From Thauera sp. 2A1 (lineage in GTDB: Bacteria > Pseudomonadota > Gammaproteobacteria > Burkholderiales > Rhodocyclaceae), in NCBI RefSeq assembly GCF_009469595.2, contig NZ_SSXV01000006.1:62001-126000 (forward strand): 64,000 nt of DNA. Reading direction: 5' to 3'. Shown one piece after another: positions 30,737 to 39,758 of this stretch. Position 1 is the stretch's first letter, and every line of letters starts with the position of its first letter. Both the position numbers and the translations under genes were made by a program. Under the pieces are notes generated by a model that worked only from the letters and a program-made list of their open reading frames with translations, ran no database searches and was not told where the DNA came from.

Positions 30737-32101
30737 TCAGTGCGCGCCTTCTGGCATGGTCTCGCCGACCCGCAGCGCGCTCTTCGGCACGGCGACCAGC
30801 AGCGTGACGCCGCCCAGGCAGATCACCACCGTCATCGCCAGCAGGCCGGCAGACATGCTGCCGGTCAGGGTCTTGACCCAGCCGATGAAGGTCGGGCTGA
30901 TGAAGCCGCCGAGAATGCCGATCGAGCTGATCGCGGCGATGCCGGTGGCGGACGCTTCGCGGCTCAGGTAGGTCGGCGGGATCGACCAGAACAGCGCGCA
31001 GGAGAAGATGAAGAACGACGCGATCGACAGCAGGATCATCGACGGCAGGAAGGCGCCGGCGGTGAAGGTGGTCGCATACAGTGCGACGGAGCCGATGATC
31101 AGCGTGCTCGCCACATGCCAGCGGCGCTCCTTGAAATGGTCGGAGCTGCGGCTCATCAGCAGGATGCCGATGGCACCGAAGCTGAACGGGATCGCGGAAT
31201 ACCAGCCCACCTGCGCCACGTCGGTGATGCCCAGGGCCTTGACCATGGTCGGCAGCCAGAAAGTGATGGTGTACACCGCGCAGGCGCAGGTGAAGTAGAT
31301 GAAGGCCAGCAGCCACACCTTGCCGTCGGTGAGCGCGGCGCGCAGGCGGCCGTGATGCGACGGCGCGGTGTCGCCCTTGTGGTCGGCCGCCATCACCCGG
31401 GCGACGATTGCCTTGTCGCGGCTGCTGAGCCACTTCGCCTGTTCCGGCTTGTCGGCCAGCAGGAAATACACCAGCACGCCGATCAGCACGGTGGGGATGC
31501 CTTCGATGAGGAACATCCACTGCCAGCCGTGCCAGCCGCCGACGCCGTCGAAAGTCTTCATCAGCCAGCCCGACAGCGGCCCGCCGATCACGCCGGTGAT
31601 CGGCATGCCGAACAGAAACAGGCCGGTGACGCGGCCGCGCCGGGTGCTGGGATACCAGTAGGTCAGGTAAAGGATGATGCCGGGGAAGAAGCCGGCCTCG
31701 AAGATGCCCAGCAGCAGCCGCAGGATGTAGAACTGCGTCGGCGTGGCGACGAAGGCGGTGGCGGCCGAAGTCAGGCCCCACAGCACCATGATGCGCAGGA
31801 AGCTCAGGCGCGCACCGATCCTCTCGAACCACAGGTTGCTCGGCACTTCGAACAGCAGGTAGGTGATGAAGAAGATGCCGGCGCCCAGGCCGTACACCTC
31901 ATCGGAGAACTGCAGGTCGTGCTGCATCGTCAGCTTGGCGTAGCCGACGTTGATGCGGTCCAGGAACGCCGTCATGTAGGCGATCAGGATCACCGGAACG
32001 ACGCGCCAGTTGATCTTGGACCAGACGGCATCCTGCTCCGTCCGGTTGGGGAACACCGCCGGCGATACGCCGAGCGGCACCGTTGCTGCGCCAGTTTGCA
32101 T
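30737..32101 (-). CDS. MFS transporter, anion:cation symporter (ACS) family
   Basis: 454 residues with twelve predicted membrane helices. First-helix [17 protein letters not shown] and the loop-1 segment [20 protein letters not shown] are typical of the ACS family (phthalate, tartrate, glucarate, hydroxyphenylacetate permeases). [23 protein letters not shown] is the conserved central motif. Most members import organic anions by proton symport. It is the first gene of the operon with BKACE, CoA-transferase, SDR and thiolase, so it probably imports the operon's substrate. A dyad at 32196-32212 lies upstream. Confidence 0.9.
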   Translation of the reverse strand: MQTGAATVPLGVSPAVFPNRTEQDAVWSKINWRVVPVILIAYMTAFLDRINVGYAKLTMQHDLQFSDEVYGLGAGIFFITYLLFEVPSNLWFERIGARLSFLRIMVLWGLTSAATAFVATPTQFYILRLLLGIFEAGFFPGIILYLTYWYPSTRRGRVTGLFLFGMPITGVIGGPLSGWLMKTFDGVGGWHGWQWMFLIEGIPTVLIGVLVYFLLADKPEQAKWLSSRDKAIVARVMAADHKGDTAPSHHGRLRAALTDGKVWLLAFIYFTCACAVYTITFWLPTMVKALGITDVAQVGWYSAIPFSFGAIGILLMSRSSDHFKERRWHVASTLIIGSVALYATTFTAGAFLPSMILLSIASFFIFSCALFWSIPPTYLSREASATGIAAISSIGILGGFISPTFIGWVKTLTGSMSAGLLAMTVVICLGGVTLLVAVPKSALRVGETMPEGAH

Positions 32102-32195
32102 GCTTGTCTCCTCGCTTCGACTTGGATTTTTCAGCCGGTGTGGGCACCGGGTACTGCAGACGGTCGAAGTCTAGGAGTCGCGCTCGGCAGCCGCA

Positions 32196-32212
32196 TCGGG
32201 AGCGATTCCCGA
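32196..32212. promoter_or_regulatory. Perfect dyad upstream of the MFS operon, candidate operator
   Basis: TCGGGA-GCGAT-TCCCGA is a perfect inverted repeat with a five-base spacer, 95 bases upstream of the MFS start. No regulator gene adjoins the operon on this side except the LysR gene 1 kb away; the protein that would bind is unknown. Confidence 0.35.
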
Positions 32213-32293
32213 GCGGACTAAAGGAATTACCTAGCGTGCGGCTTCAGGCAATGGGGAGGAGCAAGGAGGGGCGAGGGGCGCTTGCCAGGCGTG

Positions 32294-33187
32294 CTAAGCG
32301 GCTTCTGCGTCGATGAAACGGAGCAGGGCGTCGGCGACCTTGCCGGGCATCTCTTCGGGAAGGAAATGTCCGCAGTCCAGGCCGTGCCCGATGACGTCGA
32401 TCGCCTTTTCGCGCCACAGGGCGAGCACGTCGTAGGTGCGTCCGACGAAGCCCTTCGCGCCCCACAGCGCCAGCACAGGGCAGCGGATGCGCTTGTCCGC
32501 GTCCTCTGCGTCGTGGCGCAGGTCGATGCCGGCTGCCGCGCGGTAGTCGTCGCAGGACGCGCGGATCGCGTCCGGGCGGGAAAAGCAGCGTACGTATTCG
32601 GCCACCACCGCCGGGTCGAAGGCCGCGTCGTTGCCCATGCTCCAGCGCTGCAGGCAGCCGCGCAGCCAGGTCTCAGGATCGGCCGCGATCATGCGTTCGG
32701 GCAGGGGCGCCGGCTGGATCAGGAAGAACCAGTGGAAGTAGGCCGTCGCCAGTGCCTGGTCGGTCAGCGCGAAGGTCGTCGCAGTGGGAACGATGTCCAT
32801 GAAGCACGCGCTCTGCACCTGCTCCGGATGGTCGAGACAGAGCCGGTGCAGCACCCGCGCGCCCCTGTCGTGGGCGGCGACGTGGTAGCGCGGCAGGCCC
32901 AGGGAGGCCATCAGCTCGGCGATGTCGCGCGCCATCGCCCGCTTGGACTGGTTGGCCGCATCCGCTTGCGACGGTGGCTTGCCGGAGTCGCCGTAGCCGC
33001 GCAGGTCCGGGATCACCAGCGAGAAGCGCGATTCGAGCAACGGCGCGAGCTTGTGCCACATCACATGGGTTTCCGGATACCCGTGCAGCAGCACCAGCGG
33101 CGGCTTGGCGGCGTCGAGCCGCAGGCGCACGTGCAGGTGGGTGTCGGCCAGCGGAATGTCCCTCACGACGTAGCCCGGATCGAACAT
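32294..33187 (-). CDS. Alpha/beta hydrolase, haloacetate dehalogenase/epoxide hydrolase-like
   Basis: 297 residues. [15 protein letters not shown] gives the oxyanion loop, DLRGYGDS is conserved, and the nucleophile is Asp in [11 protein letters not shown], not Ser, as in haloacetate dehalogenases and epoxide hydrolases. The His lies in [11 protein letters not shown] near the C-terminus. This set ([16 protein letters not shown]) is shared with fluoroacetate dehalogenases, but substrates cannot be deduced. AGAGGAAGAAG precedes ATG 33187; a longer start at 33250 is unlikely. It follows the LysR gene on the same strand by 79 bases. Confidence 0.83.
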   Translation of the reverse strand: MFDPGYVVRDIPLADTHLHVRLRLDAAKPPLVLLHGYPETHVMWHKLAPLLESRFSLVIPDLRGYGDSGKPPSQADAANQSKRAMARDIAELMASLGLPRYHVAAHDRGARVLHRLCLDHPEQVQSACFMDIVPTATTFALTDQALATAYFHWFFLIQPAPLPERMIAADPETWLRGCLQRWSMGNDAAFDPAVVAEYVRCFSRPDAIRASCDDYRAAAGIDLRHDAEDADKRIRCPVLALWGAKGFVGRTYDVLALWREKAIDVIGHGLDCGHFLPEEMPGKVADALLRFIDAEAA

Positions 33188-33266
33188 GGCTTCTTCCTCT
33201 TTTCGTGGTGTTCGCCGCAGCCCGCTCGCGCACGTGATCGCGTCGAGCATGCAGGGCTGAGCGGCT

Positions 33267-34187
33267 TCAGACCGACATTTCGCGTTCTCCTTGCCGCGCG
33301 CTCAGGGCCGCACGCAGCATGTCGGCGAGATCGCGCTGCCAGGGCGCGCGCAGGTCGAAGCGGCTGATCATCCACAGCTCACCGACCGGGCCCGGGCGGT
33401 CCGGGCACACCGGGCGCAGGTCGCGATAGTCGCTCGCGATGATGGCAGGCATTATGGCCGCCCCCTGGCCCTGTTCGCACATGCGCGCCAGCATCAGCAT
33501 GCTGTCGGACCACACCGCCACGTCTCCGCTCAGGCCGAGATCGTCCCAGCTCAGTTCGCCGTAGGCGAAATTGTGGTCGCTGTGGGAAAAGCGCAGGTTC
33601 ATCGCCAGCAAGCGATGCCTTGCCGTTGCGGGGTTCAGGCCGTGTTCCTCCAGCCGTGTCAGGTAGGCCTGGCTGGCGTAGGCGTTGATCTGCAGGTCGC
33701 CGATCTTGCAGATACGCAAGGTGGCGCCACTGCGCAGCGGACGGGCGAGCCGGATGGCGATGTCGACCTGCTCCTGCTCGAGATCGACGAAGTGGGACTC
33801 GGTGGTGATGTTGAGGATGATGCGCGGATACTTTCGCTGGAAGTTGCCGAACACGTCGCTGAACAGGTGTGCGAAGGCGTCGAGCATGGTGATCGAAATG
33901 ACGCCCGTCTCTTCCTGATGGGGGCGCGAGAAACAGCGCGCCGCTTCGTCCATGCGCTGCGCGGCCCTGACCAGCTCTAGCTGGTCGGGGGCCGCCTTCC
34001 AGCCGCGCTCGGTGCGCACGAACAAGGCACGGCCCATGCGCTGTTCCAGCGTGCGGATGCGCCGCCGCAGCGTGGAATCGTCGATGCGTTCCATTTCCGC
34101 CGCGACCGCGTAGTCGCCATGGCGATCCAGTGCCAGGAAGGCACGGATCAGATCCCAGGGAAGCTTGCTTACGCCTTCATCCGTCAT
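33267..34187 (-). CDS. tdnR: LysR-family regulator of the aromatic-amine dioxygenase cluster
   Basis: 306 residues: N-terminal winged helix-turn-helix ([20 protein letters not shown] then [26 protein letters not shown]) and a periplasmic-binding-like effector domain (from about residue 90). It follows the reductase gene on the same strand by 37 bases, the place of TdnR in aniline clusters. It most likely activates the dioxygenase operon with the amine as inducer; the upstream hydrolase gene could also be a target. The HTH has DSTLRRRI in place of the usual QPAVSRQI, an atypical recognition helix. Confidence 0.8.
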   Translation of the reverse strand: MTDEGVSKLPWDLIRAFLALDRHGDYAVAAEMERIDDSTLRRRIRTLEQRMGRALFVRTERGWKAAPDQLELVRAAQRMDEAARCFSRPHQEETGVISITMLDAFAHLFSDVFGNFQRKYPRIILNITTESHFVDLEQEQVDIAIRLARPLRSGATLRICKIGDLQINAYASQAYLTRLEEHGLNPATARHRLLAMNLRFSHSDHNFAYGELSWDDLGLSGDVAVWSDSMLMLARMCEQGQGAAIMPAIIASDYRDLRPVCPDRPGPVGELWMISRFDLRAPWQRDLADMLRAALSARQGEREMSV

Positions 34188-34224
34188 CGGCCTTCCTGTC
34201 TGCGTGTGGCGGCGCCTCGACCGC

Positions 34225-35226
34225 TCAGGGGAAGCGCACTTCCAGCGTGTCGCCGAGCGCGCGTGTGCGGCAGGCGACGAGCCAACCGTCGGCGACGTCG
34301 TCCTCGTCCAGCACTGCATTGTTCAGGCGTTCGACCTCCCCGCTCACCAGGCGGCACATGCACGAGGCGCACTCGCCGGCCTTGCAGGCATATGGCACCG
34401 CGAGGCCGGCATTGAGCATTGCGGCCAGCAGCGATTCCTTGCCATGCACCGGCAGCGTCGTCGTGTTGCCGCCGAATTGTACGGTGAGCTGCGTCAGGCG
34501 TTCGCCACCGGCGTCGCCAGCGGGCTCATCGGGCGCGCTGTCGAACTCCTCGCGGTAGATGCGGGATGCGTCGAAGCCGGCCTGCGCGAGCCCTTCATCG
34601 ACGCCGCGCATGAAGGGCTCGGGGCCGCACAGGTAGACGTCGCGATCCGCGCGGGCGGTTGCGAAGGCCGCGAGCTGCCCGGCCGAAGGCAGGCCGTCCT
34701 CGTCGTCGTGCCAGTACCGCACTTCCAGGCGCTCGCCGTGCCGGGTCTGCAGGTCCTCCAGCTCGCGCACCAGCATGGCCGACGCGCGGCTGCGGTTGGC
34801 GTAGAAGATCGACACCCGGGGCGCCCCCTTCTCGAGCGCCTGCCGGGCGAGCGAGAAGATCGGCGCGATACCGCTGCCACCGGCGAACAGCAGCACCGGC
34901 TCGCCCTCGCGCCGCAGCGTGAAGTGGCCTGCGGGCGGCAGCACCGTCAGGCTGTCGCCGGGCCGCGCGTGGTCGCACAGCCAGTTCGACACCAGGCCGC
35001 CCCGCACACGCCGCACCAGCACGTCGAGTGGGGCGCCCGGCGCGCTGGTGAGGGAATAGCAGCGCCACTGCCGGGCGTCGACGGGGCCCGCCGCGAGCGT
35101 CAGATACTGCCCCGGCTCGAAGCGGAAATCCTCGGCCAGCCCGGCATCGGGCTGGAAGCGCAGCAGCACGGCATCCGACCCCTGCGGGATGACGTCGCCG
35201 AGGCGCAGTTCATGGGCCTTTTTCAT
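34225..35226 (-). CDS. tdnB: Dioxygenase reductase component (FAD/NADH plus [2Fe-2S] ferredoxin)
   Basis: 333 residues. FAD site RCYSLTSAP (about 55-63), NAD site FAGGSGIAPIFSL (about 114-126), CGPEPFM, then a C-terminal plant-type [2Fe-2S] domain with cysteines in CKAGECASCMC and a later Cys in WLVACRTRA. Electrons go from NADH through FAD and the cluster to the Rieske oxygenase encoded next to it. The domain order (reductase then ferredoxin) fits the aniline dioxygenase reductase TdnB/AtdA5. It starts 12 bases after the beta subunit gene. Confidence 0.9.
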   Translation of the reverse strand: MKKAHELRLGDVIPQGSDAVLLRFQPDAGLAEDFRFEPGQYLTLAAGPVDARQWRCYSLTSAPGAPLDVLVRRVRGGLVSNWLCDHARPGDSLTVLPPAGHFTLRREGEPVLLFAGGSGIAPIFSLARQALEKGAPRVSIFYANRSRASAMLVRELEDLQTRHGERLEVRYWHDDEDGLPSAGQLAAFATARADRDVYLCGPEPFMRGVDEGLAQAGFDASRIYREEFDSAPDEPAGDAGGERLTQLTVQFGGNTTTLPVHGKESLLAAMLNAGLAVPYACKAGECASCMCRLVSGEVERLNNAVLDEDDVADGWLVACRTRALGDTLEVRFP

Positions 35227-35238
35227 CGGTCCGGTCCC

Positions 35239-35862
35239 TCAGAGGAAGAACGAGTTGTTGCCCTGGGGCTCGTCGGGGTCGAGCAGGTTGACCTGCTTGA
35301 ACGCCAGCCGCAGCGCGTCGCCGACGCGGCGCACGACGAAGCCGTACCAGCCGCCGAGCACGCGACGCTTGCCCGCACGCGATTCGGCCATCAGGAAGTT
35401 GCAGCGTACACGCCATTCGTCGCTGCGCCCCGGGCTGGCCCAGATTTCGAGGCCGCTGAGCTGGCGCGCGGTGCGCGACGCGGGCAACTGTGAATACGCC
35501 AGCCCGGTGCCCAGGCGCGCCACGCGGTCGAGCAGGCGCCGCCGGTCGTGGAACTCGAGGGTGATCTGCGCGCGCGGGTCGCCCGCCGGCCGGGTGGCGG
35601 GAATCCAGTACGCGCATTCGGGCGTGTAGAGGTCGAGCCATTCGGCGTAGGCGTGCTGGTCGAGCAGGCGCGACTCCACCGTCAGCAGCCGCTCGATCTC
35701 GGCGGCCAGCGCGGCATCCGGTCGTCCGGTGCGCTGGGTGGTCACGGCATCGAGGTCGAGCGAGACCTCGTTCAACCAACCATAGAACGCGTCGTCGACG
35801 TAGTTCGAGGCCGGCTGGTAGCGGGGGGCGGCGCTTGCCGCGGTGGCAGTGTCGTTCTTCAT
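35239..35862 (-). CDS. tdnA2: Aromatic-ring dioxygenase beta subunit
   Basis: 207 residues of the scytalone dehydratase-like beta fold. Family parts: LLTVESRLLDQHAYAEWLDLYTPECAYWIPA and HDRRRLLDRVARL, RCNFLMAESRAGK, and FKQVNLLD at the end. It is structural; catalysis sits in alpha. Start ATG 35862 overlaps the stop of the alpha subunit gene (ATGA), so the two are coupled. In the aniline cluster this position is TdnA2/AtdA4. Confidence 0.88.
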   Translation of the reverse strand: MKNDTATAASAAPRYQPASNYVDDAFYGWLNEVSLDLDAVTTQRTGRPDAALAAEIERLLTVESRLLDQHAYAEWLDLYTPECAYWIPATRPAGDPRAQITLEFHDRRRLLDRVARLGTGLAYSQLPASRTARQLSGLEIWASPGRSDEWRVRCNFLMAESRAGKRRVLGGWYGFVVRRVGDALRLAFKQVNLLDPDEPQGNNSFFL

Positions 35863-37193
35863 CGCGCAATCCTCGACTTGCTCGCCCGCAGCGTGGGTTC
35901 GGCGGCCATCAGGCGCTTCCACTGCGCGTAGTAGGCGCGCAAATGCAGCTCCGACGTGACCGGCCCGACGATGCGGCCCTCTTCGTCGGCGACATCCTGG
36001 CCGGTTTCATGGTGGCGGCTGATGTCGATCCATTCGTCTTCGGGGAAATTCACCAGCCCGCGGTGGCACTCCTCGAAATTGCCTGCGTCGTCCATCTCGC
36101 CCATGATCGGGAAGTCTTCCTGTGTGCGCATGCGCATCGTGTTGAGCGCATCGTCGGCATCGCGGCGCCGCGTCGCATGCCAGTGCATCGTCGTGCCGCC
36201 GGCGTTCAGCGGCTGGACGACCTGGATCTGGTTGCCGATCAGCAGCAGGTTGGGGAAGATGTTCAGGTTCATCCCGGCGCCGACCGCGCTCTCCAGCACG
36301 CGCTTGGCGTCCGCGTCGGCCACCGTGGCGCGCACATGGGCCTCGAACACTTCGCGTCCGGGCTGCGGTCGCTGCTGCTCCCAAGCCGAGTTGCCGTACA
36401 TGTCCGGGCGCTGGTCGATGACGGTGTGGCCATTGCCCAGCGCGTAAAGCTTCATGCGCGAGCGGTCGGCATCGGCGAAGTAGGACATGTCGCCACCGCC
36501 GTAACGTGCGTTGGTCATCTGCAGCAGCGACTGGTGCGAGAACGGGACGTGATAGCCGTCGCCGGCGTTGTCGAACACCATCTTCCAGTTGCATTCGAGA
36601 TGGAAGCGCTGCGCGCCGCCGACCATGATGTTGTCGGCGCCGCCCTGGTGCTCGATCCACTCGTCGAGGAAAGGTGCGGCAGCGCCGAGGTGGGTTTCGA
36701 GCGGCGGGGCGTCGGGGTTGAGCGTCGCGAACACGAAACCCTTGTACGAGGCCACCTGGGCCGGGCGGGCGAGATGCATGTCGCGCGCCTTGAATTCGGC
36801 GCCATAGGCCGTCTTGCCCGGGATGCCGAACAGCTGGCCGCGGTTGTCGTACTTCCAGCCGTGATACGGGCAGGTGAAGCTCGAGGCCTTGCCGCCGGGT
36901 TCCCGGCACACCGTGGCGCCGCGATGCGAGCAGCGGTTGGCGAAGACGTGGAGGGCGCGCGCCTCGTCGCGGGTCACGATCAGCTCGCGCGTCCCCATCC
37001 AGGCGCGGCGAAAGTCGCCCGGCTCCGGGAGCTCGCTTTCGTGTAGGAGGTAAACCCAGGTCGCCGCGAAGATGTTGTTCATCTCGCGCGCGAAGATGCT
37101 GGGGTCGGTGTAGATCGTGCGATGCACGCGATCATCCTGGATCAGCCAGTCCCATGACGGGCTGCCTGCTGCAAGCGGTAGAGGGTCGTTCAT
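35859..37193 (-). CDS. tdnA1: Aromatic-ring dioxygenase alpha subunit (Rieske oxygenase), aniline-dioxygenase-like
   Basis: 444 residues. Rieske [2Fe-2S] ligands are Cys88 and His90 (CSHRG) and Cys108 and His111 (CPYHGW). The mononuclear iron site is in DNAGDGYHVPFSH with bridging Asp212 and ligands His215 and His220. All redox residues are present. It inserts both atoms of O2 into the ring; with the GS-like and amidotransferase neighbours the substrate is probably aniline or another aromatic amine, giving a catechol and ammonia. Start ATG 37193 is preferred; GTG 37202 is possible. Confidence 0.88.
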   Translation of the reverse strand: MNDPLPLAAGSPSWDWLIQDDRVHRTIYTDPSIFAREMNNIFAATWVYLLHESELPEPGDFRRAWMGTRELIVTRDEARALHVFANRCSHRGATVCREPGGKASSFTCPYHGWKYDNRGQLFGIPGKTAYGAEFKARDMHLARPAQVASYKGFVFATLNPDAPPLETHLGAAAPFLDEWIEHQGGADNIMVGGAQRFHLECNWKMVFDNAGDGYHVPFSHQSLLQMTNARYGGGDMSYFADADRSRMKLYALGNGHTVIDQRPDMYGNSAWEQQRPQPGREVFEAHVRATVADADAKRVLESAVGAGMNLNIFPNLLLIGNQIQVVQPLNAGGTTMHWHATRRRDADDALNTMRMRTQEDFPIMGEMDDAGNFEECHRGLVNFPEDEWIDISRHHETGQDVADEEGRIVGPVTSELHLRAYYAQWKRLMAAEPTLRASKSRIAR

Positions 37194-37238
37194 GTTCGTC
37201 ACCGTCGATTCATGTTGCGTGAGTCGGCTGGGCTTGGG

Positions 37239-37949
37239 CTACAGCCGGCCTTGCGCCAGCAGGCGCTGCGAGAGGGCGACAAGGCCTGCGCGGCTCAACG
37301 TCAGCTCACATTCCTGTTCCACGCCCCGCCACCGCTCCGGGCTGAACTCGGCGCGATGCAGCGGCATGAAACCTTCCTGCAGGTCGCGGATGCTCATCTC
37401 GGGGTGGCCCTGGATGCCGAGGAAGCGGTCCCCGACCAGGAAAACTTCGTGCGCAATGGTCCTCGATGAGGCCAGCAGCGTCGCGTTGGCCGGCAGCGTC
37501 TGCACGCATTCGCCGTGGCTCGCGACCAGCACCGCGTCGCTATCGAGCTCCGGCCAGCGCTGCCGGTCGACGGCGGCGTCCCATGCGAGCTGCTCCACGC
37601 CCAGCCTGAAGCCACCGCCCGGGTTGCGGCCGACCTTGCCGCCGAGGGCGGTCGCCAAGGCCTGCGCGCCGAAACAGATGCCGAGCACCGGGCTGGCCGA
37701 TGTCTCCGCGGTGCGGCGCAGCCATGCGAGCAGCCGCGCCACGAAGGGCGTCTGCACGTCATCGACGACCGACTTCTCGCTGCCGCTGAGCACGTAGCCG
37801 TCGTAGCCGGCTGCCGCTGCCTCGAACGCCGGGTCGGCCGGCGACAGGACGTCCCACTGCTCCCCCGGCTGGCGAAAGGTGTCCAGGAACATCTGCTGGA
37901 AAGGGGCTCCCAGACGCTCCGAACACCAGACGAGCGCGAATCTCTTCAT
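37239..37949 (-). CDS. tdnT: Class I glutamine amidotransferase-like protein, gamma-glutamylanilide hydrolase type
   Basis: 236 residues. Catalytic triad of class I GATases: Cys in LGICFGAQALA and His-Glu in GIQGHPEMS. It has no synthetase domain, so it acts alone as a gamma-glutamyl hydrolase. In aniline clusters AtdA2/TdnT hydrolyses gamma-glutamylanilide, keeping that toxic intermediate low. Between the GS-like gene and the dioxygenase alpha gene, as in tdnQTA1A2B. Other GATase uses (PuuD-like) are possible by sequence alone. Confidence 0.82.
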   Translation of the reverse strand: MKRFALVWCSERLGAPFQQMFLDTFRQPGEQWDVLSPADPAFEAAAAGYDGYVLSGSEKSVVDDVQTPFVARLLAWLRRTAETSASPVLGICFGAQALATALGGKVGRNPGGGFRLGVEQLAWDAAVDRQRWPELDSDAVLVASHGECVQTLPANATLLASSRTIAHEVFLVGDRFLGIQGHPEMSIRDLQEGFMPLHRAEFSPERWRGVEQECELTLSRAGLVALSQRLLAQGRL

Positions 37950-38006
37950 GTGATTGTCCTTGTCCTGTAAAGGGCAGGGCGGACCCGGTGCGGGCCGCCC
38001 TCTGGA

Positions 38007-39485
38007 TCACATCAGCTCGAAGTATTCGCGATGCTCCCACTCGGTGACGGCCTCCGACTCCATGCCGGCTTCCCCTTCGGCCGTCACGAAGCGCTTCCAC
38101 TCGCTGCGGCGCAGGTGCAGCCAGTAGTCGACGAAGGCGTTGCCGAAGCTCTCGCGATACAGGGTCGAAGGTTCGAGCGCGTCCAGCGCGGCCGACAGGT
38201 TGGTCGGCAGGATGGTGACGTCGGCCGCGTACGGCGTTTCCTGCAGCGCGCCAGGGTCGACGTTGCGGCGGATGCCGTCGAGGCCGGCGAAGATCTGCGA
38301 GGCGAGGTACAGGTAGGGGTTGGCGGCGGGCTCGCCGACGCGGTTCTCGACGCGGCTGGCCGGGTCTCCGGGGGCGGAGATCACGCGCGCCATGGCGGCG
38401 CGGTTATCGACCGCCCAGGTGACGCGGTCGGGGGCGAGCGAATAGGGCCGGCGACGGCGATAGCCGTTGATCGTGGGGGTGGTGAAGCTGGACGCGGCGC
38501 AGGCATGCTCCAGCAGCCCGCCGACGTAGGCCCGGCCCAGCGGCGACAGCGGCTCGTCGCCGTCGGGAATGAACAGGTTGTGGCCGGTCTCGCGGTCGGC
38601 CAGCGACTGATGCAGGTGCCATCCCGAGGCATAGAAGCCGGGAATGCCGGGCTTGCACATGAAGCTGGCGAGGTAGCCGCGGCGCCGGCAGATCTGCTTC
38701 ACCGCGTTGCGGAACAGCACCATCGTGTCGGCGACGTCCATGCCCGACATCACGTCGAAGGTGGTTTCCATCTGGCTCGGGGCCCACTCGTCCTCGATGC
38801 TGCGCAGCGGCATGCCTAGCGTCAGCAGATGGTGGCGGATCTCGGCCATGATCGGCTCGACTTCGTCGAGGTGGTTTTCCAGCAGGTAGGAGTAGCCCTT
38901 GGCGACCGGCATGACCTTGGGCGGTGCGGCGGGCGTGCCCGGGCCGCCGAGCGTGGCGGGCTCGAGGCAGGGATCGACGATGCGCGTCAGGTACCACTCC
39001 ACTTCCAGGCCGGCCTTGAGCTCGTAGCCGGCTTCGGCGAGCTGCTTGATCGCCTTCTTGAGGATGGCGCGCGGGCTGAGCGTGAACGGCCGGCCGCTGC
39101 GCATGTAGAGGTCGGCCAGCATCCAGCCGGTGCGGTCGGCCCAGGGCAGCACGCGGAAGGTGCTCGGGTCGGGCACCATGACCACGTTCGGGCTGCCCGA
39201 CAGCTCCGAGGTGCCGAAGCCACCGCCGGCCTCGAAGGGGTTGAAGACGATGGCGCTGGCGGTGTCGAAGAAGAACGGCGCCATGGTGATTTCAGAGCCG
39301 CTGGCGAACGCCGACTTGAGCGCCGCCACCGACAGCATCTTGCCGCGCAACAGCCCGTACTGGTCCGGCCACGACAGCCGCACCATCTGGATGCCTTCGC
39401 TCTCGATGCGCTCGAGCACGCGCTGTGCGGCTTCCCGTTGCTCGTCCGTCCACAGGCCGTGCTGCTCGATGAACTTCTTGCTCAT
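38007..39485 (-). CDS. tdnQ: Glutamine-synthetase-like ligase, gamma-glutamylanilide synthetase type
   Basis: 492 residues of the GS superfamily. Segments: VRLSWPDQYGLLRGKMLS at the N-domain; EVEWYLT and EDEWAPSQMETTFD metal/ATP segments in place of the usual EIE and NxHxH-E patterns; SGWHLHQSLAD, YRRRRPYSLAPDRVTWAVDNRAAMARV and RVENRVGEPAANPYLYLA. Housekeeping GS differs in length and lacks an adjacent dioxygenase. Known aniline clusters use this protein to ligate L-glutamate to aniline with ATP. The first gene of the operon; a perfect FNR/ANR box and a dyad lie upstream. Confidence 0.83.
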   Translation of the reverse strand: MSKKFIEQHGLWTDEQREAAQRVLERIESEGIQMVRLSWPDQYGLLRGKMLSVAALKSAFASGSEITMAPFFFDTASAIVFNPFEAGGGFGTSELSGSPNVVMVPDPSTFRVLPWADRTGWMLADLYMRSGRPFTLSPRAILKKAIKQLAEAGYELKAGLEVEWYLTRIVDPCLEPATLGGPGTPAAPPKVMPVAKGYSYLLENHLDEVEPIMAEIRHHLLTLGMPLRSIEDEWAPSQMETTFDVMSGMDVADTMVLFRNAVKQICRRRGYLASFMCKPGIPGFYASGWHLHQSLADRETGHNLFIPDGDEPLSPLGRAYVGGLLEHACAASSFTTPTINGYRRRRPYSLAPDRVTWAVDNRAAMARVISAPGDPASRVENRVGEPAANPYLYLASQIFAGLDGIRRNVDPGALQETPYAADVTILPTNLSAALDALEPSTLYRESFGNAFVDYWLHLRRSEWKRFVTAEGEAGMESEAVTEWEHREYFELM

Positions 39486-39576
39486 AGTGTCTCCTCCGTA
39501 TCGGTAGGCTTGTTTGTCTGCGCCTGTTGCTTTGTTTTGGATTGGGCGCGGACCGACTCTACGAGATGACTTTTTT

Positions 39577-39590
39577 TTGATACAGATCAA
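39577..39590. promoter_or_regulatory. FNR/ANR-type site upstream of the amine dioxygenase operon
   Basis: TTGATACAGATCAA is a perfect TTGAT-N4-ATCAA site, 92 bases upstream of the GS-like gene start. It is flanked by a T-run and AAAA. The distance permits binding around a -41.5 position if the leader is about 50 bases. The role (activation or repression by oxygen) is not shown. Confidence 0.65.
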
Positions 39591-39606
39591 AACTGCGACT
39601 GGCGAT

Positions 39607-39630
39607 TGCAGATATGCGAACGCATCTGCA
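39607..39630. promoter_or_regulatory. Imperfect dyad upstream of the dioxygenase operon, candidate LysR site
   Basis: TGCAGATATGCGAACGCATCTGCA pairs as TGCAGAT/ATCTGCA and TGCG/CGCA with one bulged A. It is 122 bases upstream of the GS-like gene, a plausible recognition site for the LysR regulator encoded at the end of the operon. Confidence 0.4.
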
Positions 39631-39758
39631 TGGGCGCGGGCGGTGGTGCGACGGGTCGAGCGCCGGTCGGGCCCGCCCGCCGCGTTGCCCGGACGGCTGG
39701 GCGAAGCGGCGTGGCGGTGTGGTGCGCGGCATTGCGCCGCGCGTTCCCCGGATGTGGA

